Shown here piece by piece: positions 38,186 through 47,800 of a DNA stretch of 62,480 bases (position 1 is its first letter; each line of letters starts with the position of its first letter). The stretch is from Corallococcus carmarthensis. GTDB lineage: Bacteria > Myxococcota > Myxococcia > Myxococcales > Myxococcaceae. The notes under the pieces were generated by a model. That model was given only the letters and a program-made list of their open reading frames with translations, was not told the origin of the DNA and ran no database searches. The translations under genes and the position numbers were made by a program. The DNA is taken from NCBI RefSeq assembly GCF_003611695.1, contig NZ_RAWE01000033.1, positions 1 through 62,480 of the forward strand, given 5' to 3'.

Positions 38186-38212
38186 GGTTCGTGAGGTCTA
38201 GGCTCACCAACC
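38186..38212. promoter_or_regulatory. inverted repeat, candidate LysR-type operator
   Basis: GGTTCGTGAG-N7-CTCACCAACC forms an inverted repeat with one mismatch in 10-bp arms. It ends exactly at the LysR gene start and lies 40 bp from the divergent hydrolase start. This fits a LysR site controlling both genes, with autorepression. Confidence 0.65.
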
Positions 38213-39124
38213 GTGAGCATTTCGATCGCGGCCCTCGACCTCAACCTCCTCCTGGTGCTCCACACCGTCCTCACCGAGCGCAGCGTGGTGCGCGCGGCCG
38301 AGCGGCTCCACGTCACACCGTCCGCCATCAGCAACAGCCTCGCGAGGCTGCGCTCCGTGCTGGGGGATCCGCTGGTCACGCGCAAGGGCCGTGGAATCGT
38401 CCCCACGCCCCGCGCGCTCGCGCTTGCCCCCGCCATCGCGCGAGGCCTGCGCGAACTGGAGTCCGGGCTTCACGAGGCCCCATTCGAGCCAGCCCGCTGT
38501 ACACGCACCTTCACCCTCGCCGTCGCCGACGCGGGTCAGGTCACGTGGGGGCCACGAATCGCGGCCCGGATGGCCGAGGCGCTCCCGAACGCGCGCCTCT
38601 CCGTGGTCGGCATCGCTTCGCTTGTCGCGCTGGGGGACCTGACCTCGTCCCAGGTCGACCTGCACATCGGCCTCGCCGGGCGGGGCGCGGGCCTGCACGT
38701 CGAACCGCTGAGGGACGAGCGCACCGTCCTCGTGGCCCGCGAGGGCCATTCCGCGCTCACGAAGCGTCTGTCCGCGCGGGGGCTCGGCGCGCTCCGGCAT
38801 GTGGGCGTGGAGATGGTGCCGGGCAAGGGCTTCCGGGACCTCGTCGGCGCCGCGTACGCACGCGCGGGCATCCCCCGCGAGGTCGCCATCACGGTGCCAT
38901 CATTCCTGACGGCCGCCGCGATGGTGGCCGCGACCGATCTGGTCACGACGCTGCCGGAGTCACTCGCCGCCGCGCAGGGAGCACGCCTGGGCGTGCGCGG
39001 CGTCAATGCGCCGGTCCCCGCGCATACCGTCACGCTGTCCCTGTGCTGGCACGAGCGCACCCATGCGGACCCGGCGGCGCGCTACTTCCGCGAGCTGGTC
39101 CGGAGCGCGGTCCTGGCCGGGTGA
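38213..39124 (+). CDS. LysR-family transcriptional regulator
   Basis: A 303-residue regulator. The N-terminal winged helix-turn-helix is typical (LDLNLLLVLHTVLTERSVVRAAERL; TPSAISNSLARLR), and the rest is a periplasmic-binding-like effector domain. A GTG start at 38213 follows the inverted repeat directly. Divergent from the dehalogenase-like gene. The effector is unknown, but a substrate or product of that hydrolase is the natural candidate. Confidence 0.92.
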   Translation: MSISIAALDLNLLLVLHTVLTERSVVRAAERLHVTPSAISNSLARLRSVLGDPLVTRKGRGIVPTPRALALAPAIARGLRELESGLHEAPFEPARCTRTFTLAVADAGQVTWGPRIAARMAEALPNARLSVVGIASLVALGDLTSSQVDLHIGLAGRGAGLHVEPLRDERTVLVAREGHSALTKRLSARGLGALRHVGVEMVPGKGFRDLVGAAYARAGIPREVAITVPSFLTAAAMVAATDLVTTLPESLAAAQGARLGVRGVNAPVPAHTVTLSLCWHERTHADPAARYFRELVRSAVLAG

Positions 39125-39277
39125 CAGGCTTGGGATGCCGGACGAGGTGTTGGGCATCATGCAATGCGGACTGGAGGTCATTTCCCGGCGCATCAGGGCC
39201 TGTTGCGGCACGGGCCAACGCTTCTCAGGCTTTAGCCAGAAGAGAAGGTCACAGAAACACGAAACCGAGGGGGGGAC

Positions 39278-40429
39278 ATGAGGACAACGTCGATTCGTGA
39301 ACTGGGGCTGCGGTATGGCGGATATGTGGTTGGGCTGTCGCTTGCCGTGGTGGGGTTGCCTGGAGTGGCCATCGCCCAGGCACCTGGCGAGCTTCCCAAT
39401 TCCTATCTCCAGAGGAACCTGGTCTCCGACGGGGCAGCGACCGCGGAGCATGTGGATCCGAATCTGGTCAACGGCTGGGGGCTTGCTTTCAATCCGTTCG
39501 GGGCCGCCTGGGTGGCCGACAACGGGACGGGGGTCTCAACGCTCTACGACGGGGATGGGAACGCGCAGCCGCTCGTGGTCACCATCCCGGTGCCCACGGG
39601 AGCAATGGCTCCCGCGAGCCCCACGGGCGTCGTGTTCAATGGCTCTGAGGGCTTCGTGGTCTCCCAGGGCACCGCCAGTGGCCCTGCTCGCTTCATCTTC
39701 GTCACGGAGGAGGGCGCCGTGGCTGCCTGGTCTCCCGTCGCAGCCGCATCCAACGCCATCCTCACGGTGGACAACTCCGGCAAGGGCTCGATCTACAAAG
39801 GGGCCGCCCTGGCGAGCAACGGCACCGCCACCTACCTCTACGCGACCGACTTCCACAACGGGCGGGTGGATGTCTTCGACAACCAGTTCGCGCCCGCCAC
39901 GCTCAGTGGGAACTTCACGGACCCGAACCTGCCTGCTGGCTTCGCGCCGTTCGGCATCCAGAACATCCAGGGCGATCTCTACGTGAGCTATGCGCAGCAG
40001 GATGCGCAGGGCGAGGACGAGGTCCACGGCCCGGGCCTGGGCTACGTCAACGTCTTCGATTCGAACGGGCGGTTGATCCGCCGGGTGATCTCCGCGGGCA
40101 ACCTGAACGCTCCGTGGGGGATGGCCGTGGCGCCGGCAAGCTTCGGGCGGTTCGCGGGGCGTCTGCTGGTGGGGAACTTCGGCGACGGCACCATCAACGC
40201 CTTTGATTCCGCGACGGGGGCCTTCGATGCCCAGCTTCTGGGCTCCGACGGGAAGCCGGTCATGATTGACGGCCTGTGGGCGCTCAGCTTCGGCAATGGC
40301 CTTCAGAACCAGCCCAGCAACACGCTGTTCTTCACCGCGGGCCCGGCGGATGAGGCCCAGGGCCTCTACGGCCGCCTCGACGTGGCCACCACGGGCGCGA
40401 CCCGCGTCCCGTTCCGTCCCACGCGCTGA
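39278..40429 (+). CDS. TIGR03118-family secreted protein
   Basis: A 383-residue exported protein with a signal peptide (VVGLSLAVVGLPGVAIAQA) followed by a propeller-like body. Family signatures are recognisable: NGWGLAFNPFGAAWVADNGTG, NGRVDVFD, FGIQNIQGDLYVSYAQQD and LWALSFGNG. Members are uncharacterised, often with PEP-CTERM tails, which is missing here. A GAGGGGGG lies just before the ATG. A perfect hairpin 36 nt downstream could end its transcript. Confidence 0.85.
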   Translation: MRTTSIRELGLRYGGYVVGLSLAVVGLPGVAIAQAPGELPNSYLQRNLVSDGAATAEHVDPNLVNGWGLAFNPFGAAWVADNGTGVSTLYDGDGNAQPLVVTIPVPTGAMAPASPTGVVFNGSEGFVVSQGTASGPARFIFVTEEGAVAAWSPVAAASNAILTVDNSGKGSIYKGAALASNGTATYLYATDFHNGRVDVFDNQFAPATLSGNFTDPNLPAGFAPFGIQNIQGDLYVSYAQQDAQGEDEVHGPGLGYVNVFDSNGRLIRRVISAGNLNAPWGMAVAPASFGRFAGRLLVGNFGDGTINAFDSATGAFDAQLLGSDGKPVMIDGLWALSFGNGLQNQPSNTLFFTAGPADEAQGLYGRLDVATTGATRVPFRPTR

Positions 40430-40777
40430 GCCGCGTGCGGTTGGGGCAGCGGAGGTGCCTGGCACGCGCCCGGGGAATCATGTCCCGGGCGCGCGTTCCT
40501 CATGGATGACGCAGCATCGGAACACCTGCCCGGGTTTCTCCCCCACGGAAGCCCTCGGGCCCGGCGGCTCCACGGCCCGCGCCTGGGCTCGGGTCGCGGT
40601 GAGGAGAAGGCGCACCGGAATCAGCATCGCCTGGGGCAACGCATGCCTCCTGCGGGTGGGGACCCTTGCTGGAGCAAGGCTGTTCCACTCGCGCACAAGA
40701 GGACGGCTCCGAGGGCGACGCCCTCCTCGCATGACACGACTGTCAGCGGCTTCGCGCGCGGATGCCGGACACCGGTG
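40430..40777. other. 348-bp intergenic region between convergent genes
   Basis: Only a strong hairpin (40465-40493) is supported. Open frames on both strands here have no signal, domain or ribosome site, and are arginine/proline-rich as expected for non-coding GC-rich DNA. Confidence 0.5.
40465..40493 (+). terminator. strong hairpin, candidate terminator
   Basis: CGCGCCCGGG pairs perfectly with CCCGGGCGCG over 10 bp with a 9-nt loop (GAATCATGT), 36 nt after the TIGR03118 gene. No long T-run follows, which is common in high-GC genomes. It could serve both convergent transcripts. Confidence 0.6.
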
Positions 40778-41266
40778 TCACACGCGCCGTTCGGCGATCG
40801 CCGCGATCTGCGCCGTGACGGTGCCCCAGCCTTCGTGGAAGCCCATGTCGTGGTGCATGTTCCTGTCCTCGCGGTTCTTGTGCATCACGTGGGCGCTGTA
40901 GTCCGTGCCCTGGGGATGATCCTTCAGCGTGATGATGGCGGTCATCCCGGGCATGCCGGAGAGCTCGGCGGGGCGCCAGCCCGCGAGCAGGACGGTCGTG
41001 AACACGATGCGCTCGAGCGGGTCGACGGCGAGGAAGCTCGCGCTGAGGTGCGGCCCGAAGTCGCTGGTCGCCGTCTCGCTGAAGTGCGTCACCAGCGCGC
41101 CGCCGGGGCGCAGGTCCATCTCCAGCACCTTGCACCGCGAGGGCGCCGGCACCCACCACTGCTCGAAGCTGGCGGGGTCCGTCCAGGCCTTCCAGACGAC
41201 GGCGCGGGGGGCCTTGATGATGCGCGAGATGCTCAGGTCGAGCTCGGGATGCAGGGCAGGGGACAT
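40778..41266 (-). CDS. SRPBCC/AHSA1-type (START-like) protein
   Basis: A 162-residue single-domain protein of the activator-of-Hsp90-like/CalC group (RIIKAPRAVVWKAWTDPASFEQWW; MTAIITLKDHPQGT; HDMGFHEGWGTVTAQIAAI). These proteins bind small hydrophobic ligands; the specific one is unknown. It follows the ArsR gene after 3 nt, the standard ArsR-SRPBCC operon arrangement, so the regulator and ligand-binding protein are made together. Confidence 0.9.
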   Translation of the reverse strand: MSPALHPELDLSISRIIKAPRAVVWKAWTDPASFEQWWVPAPSRCKVLEMDLRPGGALVTHFSETATSDFGPHLSASFLAVDPLERIVFTTVLLAGWRPAELSGMPGMTAIITLKDHPQGTDYSAHVMHKNREDRNMHHDMGFHEGWGTVTAQIAAIAERRV

Positions 41267-41269
41267 GGA

Positions 41270-41605
41270 TCACTCCTTGTTCTGGGTGGCGGTGACGAAC
41301 TGCTCGAGCCGGTCCGTGCGGGCCTCCCAGAGGGCGCGCTGCGCGGACAGCCACGACTCCAAGGCGGTGAAGGGCTTCTTCTCCAGCGCGCACGTCCGCA
41401 CGCGCCCCTCCTTGTGCGTGCGGATGAGTCCACTGTCCTCCAGGAAGTGGATGTGCTTCATGAAGGACGGCAAAGCCATATCGAAGGGCTTCGCCAGGTC
41501 GCTGATGCTGGCGGGGCCCCTCCCCAGACGCGCCACGACGGCCCGGCGGGTCGGGTCGGCGAGCGCCTGGAAGATGCCATTCAGTTGTTCTGGATGCTTT
41601 TCCAC
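41270..41605 (-). CDS. ArsR-family transcriptional regulator
   Basis: A 111-residue winged-helix repressor (LNGIFQALADPTRRAVVARL; PASISDLAKPFDMALPSFMKHIHFLEDSGLI). No cysteine metal-site motif of the ArsR/SmtB type is visible, as in the non-metal group that partners SRPBCC proteins. The GTG at 41605 is the only plausible start: the frame upstream has no start codon within the repeat region. Its operator-like repeat begins 4 bp upstream, so binding would also cover the ribosome site. Confidence 0.9.
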   Translation of the reverse strand: MEKHPEQLNGIFQALADPTRRAVVARLGRGPASISDLAKPFDMALPSFMKHIHFLEDSGLIRTHKEGRVRTCALEKKPFTALESWLSAQRALWEARTDRLEQFVTATQNKE

Positions 41606-41609
41606 GAGG

Positions 41610-41634
41610 CTAAGTATCGCCCCGTGATACTTAG
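41610..41634. promoter_or_regulatory. inverted repeat, candidate ArsR operator
   Basis: CTAAGTATC-N7-GATACTTAG is a perfect 9-bp inverted repeat next to the ArsR start codon. A further CTAAGTA half-site follows at 41643-41649. These AT-rich elements stand out in this GC-rich region and fit autorepression. Confidence 0.8.
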
Positions 41635-41693
41635 TGAAAGGGCTAAGTAATCCGCCGTGCCGGGAGCGGTGGCGCCCGTCCGCTTCCGGCGCC

Positions 41694-42509
41694 CTACATG
41701 ACGCCCCCCCGGGGCAACCACGGCGCGAGCTCCGGAGCCCGGTCCGCATCCCATGCAATCCGCTGCAGCACCGCGAAGACGTGCGACGGCATGTCGAAGG
41801 CGTTGTCGAGCGGCTCCACACCGGAGAGCCAGGCCCGCGCCACGATCTCCGGGTGGAGCTTCATCACGGCGAAGCTCCACTGCGAGCCGAAGCTCTGCCC
41901 GGACAGGGTGATCTGCTCGTATCCCAGCGCCCGGCGCAGGTCGTTCACGTCCTCGGCGCACTGGACGATGGTGTAGCCCGCCAGGTCCTTGCCGGGGTGG
42001 GCGGCCACCGCGTCCCGGGCCAGCTTCACCAGCTCCGCGGCATCCGCCGCCAGGGTGCGGGGCCGGTCCAGGGGCTGGTGCGGACGGGCCACCAGCAATT
42101 CCTCTCCGCGCTTGGAATAGCCGCGCTGGTCCATGACGATGACGTCACCCGCGGCGGTGAAGGGAAACACGCCGGCCAGTTGCTTCTTCGCGGCGGTGTC
42201 CTCGTCCGTGAAGGCATTGAGGTAGCTGCGCGCGGGGCCGCCAGGAAGGATGAAGATGGGAGGCGCCCCGGTAGGCCGCGCCGCCTTGACGCGAGCGAAG
42301 CCGACACCGATGAGGCGGCTGTTCGCGACCGCCCGGTTCTCCGGGACGAACAGCGTGCCCAGCTCGTACTGGACCGGCGCGCCTTCGGCGGTCTTCGTCG
42401 AGCCGCTTTCCCAGACGATTTCGCCCGCACGGTGAGAATCCGTGCTGGCGGCATGCGCGGGAGTGGTGAGGAGAACGAGGGCGAAAATTCGCAGCAGTCT
42501 GCAACGCAA
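41694..42509 (-). pseudogene. C-terminally truncated secreted alpha/beta hydrolase
   Basis: A 271-residue reading frame with a signal peptide (LLRIFALVLLTTPAHA). It has the start of a TAP-like/prolyl aminopeptidase-type hydrolase: oxyanion FILPGGPARS, MDQRGYSKRG and nucleophile elbow LSGQSFGSQW. It stops (TAG at 41694) soon after HPEIVARAWLSGVEPLDN, before the strands that carry the catalytic Asp and His. Known relatives are far longer. It probably is a 5' fragment of a deleted gene, although a functional short form cannot be excluded. Confidence 0.65.
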
Positions 42510-42651
42510 GGGTGGGCGCCTCCCAGGCCGCGCATGTTCCCGGCTTTCCGCCCATCAATCCAGCCTGACAGCCGGGCAAGGGGCGGGGCGCTCTGGCATT
42601 GCACCCGGACGCCCTCCATGTGATAGCCGCGCCCCCCACCCTGGAGGCGTG

Positions 42652-44298
42652 ATGATGAAATGGATTGCCTGGTTGCCGCCGTGTCTTGCCTTGCTGACCA
42701 CGGGATGCATGCCATTGGAGGCGGAGGACGCGCGGGAGCCGGAGGCCCAACAGCAGGCCCTGACGGGCACGGAGGTCATCGACTTCACGTCCGCGAGCAC
42801 GCTGGCGAACACGGACGCGTCCGGCAAGAGCGGCGGCATGACCGTGCTCAAGGCGAACAGCGCGAACTGCACGGTCGGCGCGTATGCGGATTGCTACGCG
42901 CAGTACATCGAGTTCAGCCCCAGCTACACGGGCTACCTGACCTTCAAGCTCTCCAGCCTCACCCAGGCCGCGCCCACCCCCGCGCAAGTCACCCAGCTCC
43001 AGCTGCTGACGAAGTACCAGGGGCCCGCGGCCGCCACGTCCTACTACCAGTGGCAGCTCTACCGGTTCACGACCTCCAGCTGGGTCAACATCGCCAACTC
43101 GCAGGGGCGCGGTGACTGGGTGTGGACGCCGGCGCTGACGCTCAACCTCCCCGGCACGGAGGTGGCCGCGAACTTCGTGTCGAGCACCGGTGACATCCGC
43201 GCGCGCATCGTCAAGGGCGCGGGGACGGACGCGGCGCAGCTCGACAGCCTCCGCCTCCAGGTGTCGTGGGACATCGCCACGACGTGCACCGCGGAAACCG
43301 ACGCGGCCTTCTGCACGCGGCTGGGCAAGAACTGCGGGCAGGTGGGTGGCACCGACAACTGTGGCCAGGCGCGCACGGTCGCGAGCTGCGGCAGCTGCCA
43401 GAGTCCGGACACGTGCGGCGGTGGCGGCACCGCGAATGTCTGTGGCCAGGCTTCGGCCTGCACGGTGGCGGCCTTCCCCAAGGGCGCCACCTGGATGTGG
43501 GACCTGGAGCACGACGCCATTCCCACGAACCTCAACGCCCAGGTCTACGTCGTGGACCTCTTCAACACCACCAGCGCGAAGATCCAGGAGTACAAGACCG
43601 CCGGCAAGAAGGTGGTCTGCTACTTCAGCGCCGGCACCTACGAGGACTGGCGGGGCGACGCGAACCAGTTCCCGCAGGACACGTACTGCACCCCGGGGGA
43701 GAACTGCGCGCAGTCCGTCCACATCCTGGGGGACTGGTGCACGAGCGGCGGCGGCTGTGAGTGGTGGTTGGATCACCGCAAGCAGGCGGTGCGGACGGTG
43801 ATGACGTCGCGCATGCAGCTGGCGCGGACCAAGGGCTGTGACGCGGTGGAGCCGGACAACATCGACGGCTACTCGCACGACGATGAGATCAGCTGCACCG
43901 ACCAGGCCTGCTGGGGCCTCACGGCGGCGAACCAGCTGGACTACAACCGCTGGCTGGCCACCACCGCCCACTCGCTGTGCCTGGGCATCGCGCTCAAGAA
44001 CGACGTGGATCAGGTCCCCGCGCTGGCGGACTCGTTCGACTTCGCCATCAACGAGGAGTGCCAGAAGTACAACGAGTGCGGCGCCTACAAGACGTGGTTC
44101 ACGAACAAGAACAAGGCGGTCTTCAACGCCGAGTACCGCGTGGACTCGAGCGGGGACCTCACGAACTGGACGTCGTGCACGGGCACGGGGACGACCTGCG
44201 CTTGCGGCCAGAGCGGCTTCGACCCGGGCGACCTGCGCACGCTGGTCTTCAGCACCGCGTCGGTCCGGTACGACAACCTCCAGTTCGCCTGCTGGTAG
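42652..44298 (+). CDS. GH114 endo-alpha-1,4-polygalactosaminidase-like lipoprotein
   Basis: A 548-residue exported protein (lipobox LTTGC, Cys19). Residues ~40-215 form a carbohydrate-binding-like beta-sandwich. A Cys-rich linker (~216-265) with CxxC pairs follows. Residues ~270-548 match glycoside hydrolase family 114 (WMWDLEHDAIP, VVDLFNTTS, CYFSAGTYEDWRGDA, EPDNIDGY at 400-407, IALKNDVDQ). It would split galactosaminogalactan-type polymers found in fungi, so attack on fungal cell material is plausible. A GGAGG precedes the ATG. Confidence 0.88.
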   Translation: MMKWIAWLPPCLALLTTGCMPLEAEDAREPEAQQQALTGTEVIDFTSASTLANTDASGKSGGMTVLKANSANCTVGAYADCYAQYIEFSPSYTGYLTFKLSSLTQAAPTPAQVTQLQLLTKYQGPAAATSYYQWQLYRFTTSSWVNIANSQGRGDWVWTPALTLNLPGTEVAANFVSSTGDIRARIVKGAGTDAAQLDSLRLQVSWDIATTCTAETDAAFCTRLGKNCGQVGGTDNCGQARTVASCGSCQSPDTCGGGGTANVCGQASACTVAAFPKGATWMWDLEHDAIPTNLNAQVYVVDLFNTTSAKIQEYKTAGKKVVCYFSAGTYEDWRGDANQFPQDTYCTPGENCAQSVHILGDWCTSGGGCEWWLDHRKQAVRTVMTSRMQLARTKGCDAVEPDNIDGYSHDDEISCTDQACWGLTAANQLDYNRWLATTAHSLCLGIALKNDVDQVPALADSFDFAINEECQKYNECGAYKTWFTNKNKAVFNAEYRVDSSGDLTNWTSCTGTGTTCACGQSGFDPGDLRTLVFSTASVRYDNLQFACW

Positions 44299-44306
44299 CG
44301 AGGGCG

Positions 44307-44333
44307 GGCCGGGGCGGTCCTCCCACCCCGGCC
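44307..44333 (+). terminator. GC-rich hairpin, candidate terminator
   Basis: GGCCGGGG pairs with CCCCGGCC (8 bp, 11-nt loop) right after the GH114 gene and is followed by TTCCC. It lies between convergent genes. Confidence 0.5.
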
Positions 44334-44367
44334 TTCCCAGCCTGACGGCCTGACGCGCCCGGAGGCG

Positions 44368-44730
44368 CTACGCCGCCTCCTCGTAGCCACCCCCGGAGAC
44401 GTCAATCGTCCCGTTGGCTGTCTTTGTCCCCATGTCCTGACCTTCGATCGCGATCGTGAACTGGTAGTGGAAGTTCCGGGTGTCCAGGACGGTAGGCGGG
44501 ACGTAGAGCACGTAGAACCAGGAGATCGCGCCCTCGCTGTCTTCCGTCCGGTTCCGGGAGATGACCTGGATGGGCGGCTCCAGGATCAGGCGGGGTATCC
44601 CGGCACCGCTGGGGACCAACACCAGGGCCGTGATGCCACTGCCCGCCGTGGCGCTGCAAGCCTTCACCGTGATGGGCTGCATGCCGGGGTCGGAAATGAA
44701 GTCAATGGCGATGTCCAGCTTGAATGACAT
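44368..44730 (-). CDS. hypothetical small beta-rich protein
   Basis: A 120-residue soluble protein with no signal peptide. Alternating hydrophobic residues (ITALVLVPSGAG; FHYQFTIAIEGQD) suggest a beta-sandwich. AGGAG lies 6 nt before the ATG, so translation is likely. I do not recognise the family; it stands alone between convergent neighbours. Confidence 0.65.
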   Translation of the reverse strand: MSFKLDIAIDFISDPGMQPITVKACSATAGSGITALVLVPSGAGIPRLILEPPIQVISRNRTEDSEGAISWFYVLYVPPTVLDTRNFHYQFTIAIEGQDMGTKTANGTIDVSGGGYEEAA

Positions 44731-44880
44731 GCGGTTCTCCTGTGTTGCCCCGGAGGCGTCGCGGGGCGCCCTTCTTCTCTATTCAACCGCATTGCCGGGC
44801 TGACGTGATGGCCTCGGCTCGTCGCGTCTGTTCATGGCTCGCGTCATACTCAGGCCGCTCCCTACGGAGGCCCCCGGCCG

Positions 44881-47800
44881 ATGAACCGCGACGATGAGAA
44901 GGAGAGGTCCGTGGGGGTCCTGCCCGGCGGCGACGACACCACCACCTTCGACGGCCCCCCGGTCATCCGGGCCCCGGCGCCGCGACAGGCGAGCACCCCG
45001 GCCTTCCCCGTCCCCGGGTGGGACCGGTACCAGTGCGTGCGGTTCCTGGGGCAGGGCGGGATGGGGCGCGTGTTCCTGGCGCTGGATCCACGACTGCGCC
45101 GCCACGTGGCCCTCAAGTTCGTCCGGGACGACGACGAGGCCCTCACCCGCCGCTTCATCTCCGAGGCGCGTGCCCAGGCCCGGGTGCGTCACGAACGCGT
45201 GTGCCAGGTGCACGAGGTCGGCCACGTCGACGGGAAGGTCTTCATCGCCATGCAGTACATCGACGGTCAGCCCCTGAGCGCCCTGGTGGGCTCGCTCACC
45301 GTCGAGCAGAAGGCCCTGGTGATGCGCGAGGCCGCGCTGGGGGTGCATGAAGCCCACCGCGTGGGGCTCATCCACCGGGACATCAAGCCCTCCAACATCA
45401 TGGTCGAGCGCGCCGAGGACGGCACGCCCAGGCCCTACGTGATGGACTTCGGTCTGGCGCGGGACTGGAACGAGTCCGTGACGGCCACCGGCGCGGTGCT
45501 GGGCACGCCCCACTACATGGCCCCGGAGCAGGCGCGCGGGGAGGTGAGCCGGCTCGACCGCCGCGCGGACGTCTACAGCCTGGGCGCCAGCCTCTACTTC
45601 CTCCTCACCGGGCAGGTCCCCATCCCGGGCGCCAACGGCCTGGAGGTGCTCAACAACATCCCCCACACGGAGCCGCGACCGCCGCGGCTGCTGGAGCCGG
45701 GCCTGCCGCCGGACCTGGAGGCGGTCACCCTCAAGTGCCTGGAGAAGGACCGCTCCGCGCGCTACGACTCGGCGCGCGCGTTCGCGGAGGATCTGGATCG
45801 CTTCCTCTCTGGCGAACCCGTGCTGGCGCGCACCGGCTTCGGCTATGCCCTGCGCAAGCGGTTGCGCAAGCACCGGCTCCTGGCCTCCGTGAGCGCCGCC
45901 GCGCTGCTCGCCGTGTCGGTGGCCCTGGGCTGGGGCGCCGTGGCGCGCGTCGAGGCCGCCGAACGCGAGCGGATCGCCCAGCGCTTCACCGAATTGGTGG
46001 AGCACCTGGAGGCCATGGTCCGCTACTCCGCGCTCTCCCGCCTGCACGACACCCGCGAGGACCGCCGGGCGCTGCAGGCGCGAATGGTGGAGCTGGAGGC
46101 GGAGATCGGCCGCGCCGGACCGCGCGCCCTGGGCCCCGGGCACTACGCGCTGGGGCGCGGCCACCTCGCGCTGGGAGATGAGCAGAAGGCTCGCGAGCTG
46201 CTCGAGTCCGCCTGGAGCCACGGCTTCCACGAGCCCCGGGCGGCGTACGCGCTCGCGCTCGTGACGGGGCGGCGCTACCAGCAGCAGCTCCTGGAGGCGC
46301 AGCGGATCCGCAATCCGGAGCTGCGCGAGGCGTCGACGCGGGACGCGGAGCGTCTCTACCGCGACCCGGCGCTCGCGTGGCTCAAGCAGAGCGAGGGCGC
46401 CCAGGTGCCATCGGTGGAGTACGTGGCGGCGCTGGTCGCCTTCTATGAGGGCCGCTTCGACGAGGCCCTGGCCCTGCTGGAAGGGGCCCGGATCCGGCTG
46501 CCGTGGTTCCATGAGCTGCCCATGTTGCGCGGAGACCTCCTGGAGGCCCGGGCCTTCAAGCGCTGGAACGGAGGAGACCCCGACGGGGCCCGCGCGGACT
46601 TCGAGTCCGGCCGGAAGGCCTACGCCGCTGCCGCCGCGGCGGCGGAGAGCGAGCCCGCCGTGTACCGGTCCCTGGCCCGGCTCGAGGCGGACGCGATGGT
46701 GATGGAGCTGTATGGGAAGGGAGACGTCATGCCCTCCTACCACCGGGCGCTGGACGCCCTCTCGCGCTGCCTCACGGTGGTTCCCGAGGACGCCACGTGC
46801 CTGGTGCGGATGGCGCGCGTCCACCACCGCCTGGCCGAGCACCGGCTGACCCGGGGAGAGGACGGGACGGAGCCGCTCACGAAGGCGATCGAGGCCTTGC
46901 AGCGCGCCCGGGCGGCGGAGCCCGGACGGTCGGAGGCCTCGCTCTACCTGGCGCGGAGCATCTGGCTCCAGGCGCGCTACCGCATCGAGAAGGGGGAGGA
47001 TCCCCGCCAGCTGCTCGGGGAGTCCGCCGCGTTGTTCGAGAGCATCCCCGGGGTGGACCGGGACCGGGGCTTCTACGGAGACTATGGCCTCGTCTTCAAG
47101 AGCCGGGCGGACTTCGAGGACCAGGTGGGGGTGGACTCCCAGGACAGCCGGGACAAGGCCATCCGTGCCTACGAGGCGGCCATCGCGCTCGACGACCGCA
47201 TCCCCGAGGATTGGATCAACCTGGGCAGCGCGCTCTTCACGCGGGCCTCCCTTCCGCGCAATGCGCAGGCGGATCAGGACCTGGAGAAGGCCCTCCGCGC
47301 GCTCGAGAAGGCCCGGGCCCTCAACCCCCAGCACTTCGTGACGTACTTCTACGCGGGAGAGATCCACGCGCAGCGGGCCCACCGGCGGAGGAATCGCGGC
47401 GAGGATCCACGGCCCGAGCTGGACCTGGCCGTGGAGCAGTACCGGCGGGGGATCGCCATCAACCCGAACATCCCCAACCTCCACAACGGTGTGGGCGGAG
47501 TGCTCATGCTCCGGGCCGATGATGCGTGGGACCGCGGGGAGGATCCCCTCCCCGTGCTCGACGAAGCCCGGGCCGCGTATGAACAGGCCATCGTGGTCTC
47601 ACCGGGGCAGGGCTTCGCCTATGCGAACCTGGGCTCCCTGCTCGTCAGGCGCTGCAACTACCTGCTCGCGCGGGGCGAGGATCCCCGCCCGAGCGGGCGC
47701 GAGGCGGAAGCGCCGCTGCGACAGGGGCTCGAGCGGATGCCGGGGGCGACCTGGCTGAGAGGGTTGCTGGGCACGGTGCACGTCATCCAGGCCCGCTTCG

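Noticed and set aside
40478-40732. 84-codon minus-strand frame in the intergenic region
   Set aside because: Arg/Pro-rich, no signal peptide or ribosome site, and overlaps the hairpin.
44779-47484. 901-codon open frame antisense to the Ser/Thr kinase
   Set aside because: Same composition shadow; the sense frame has full kinase motifs.
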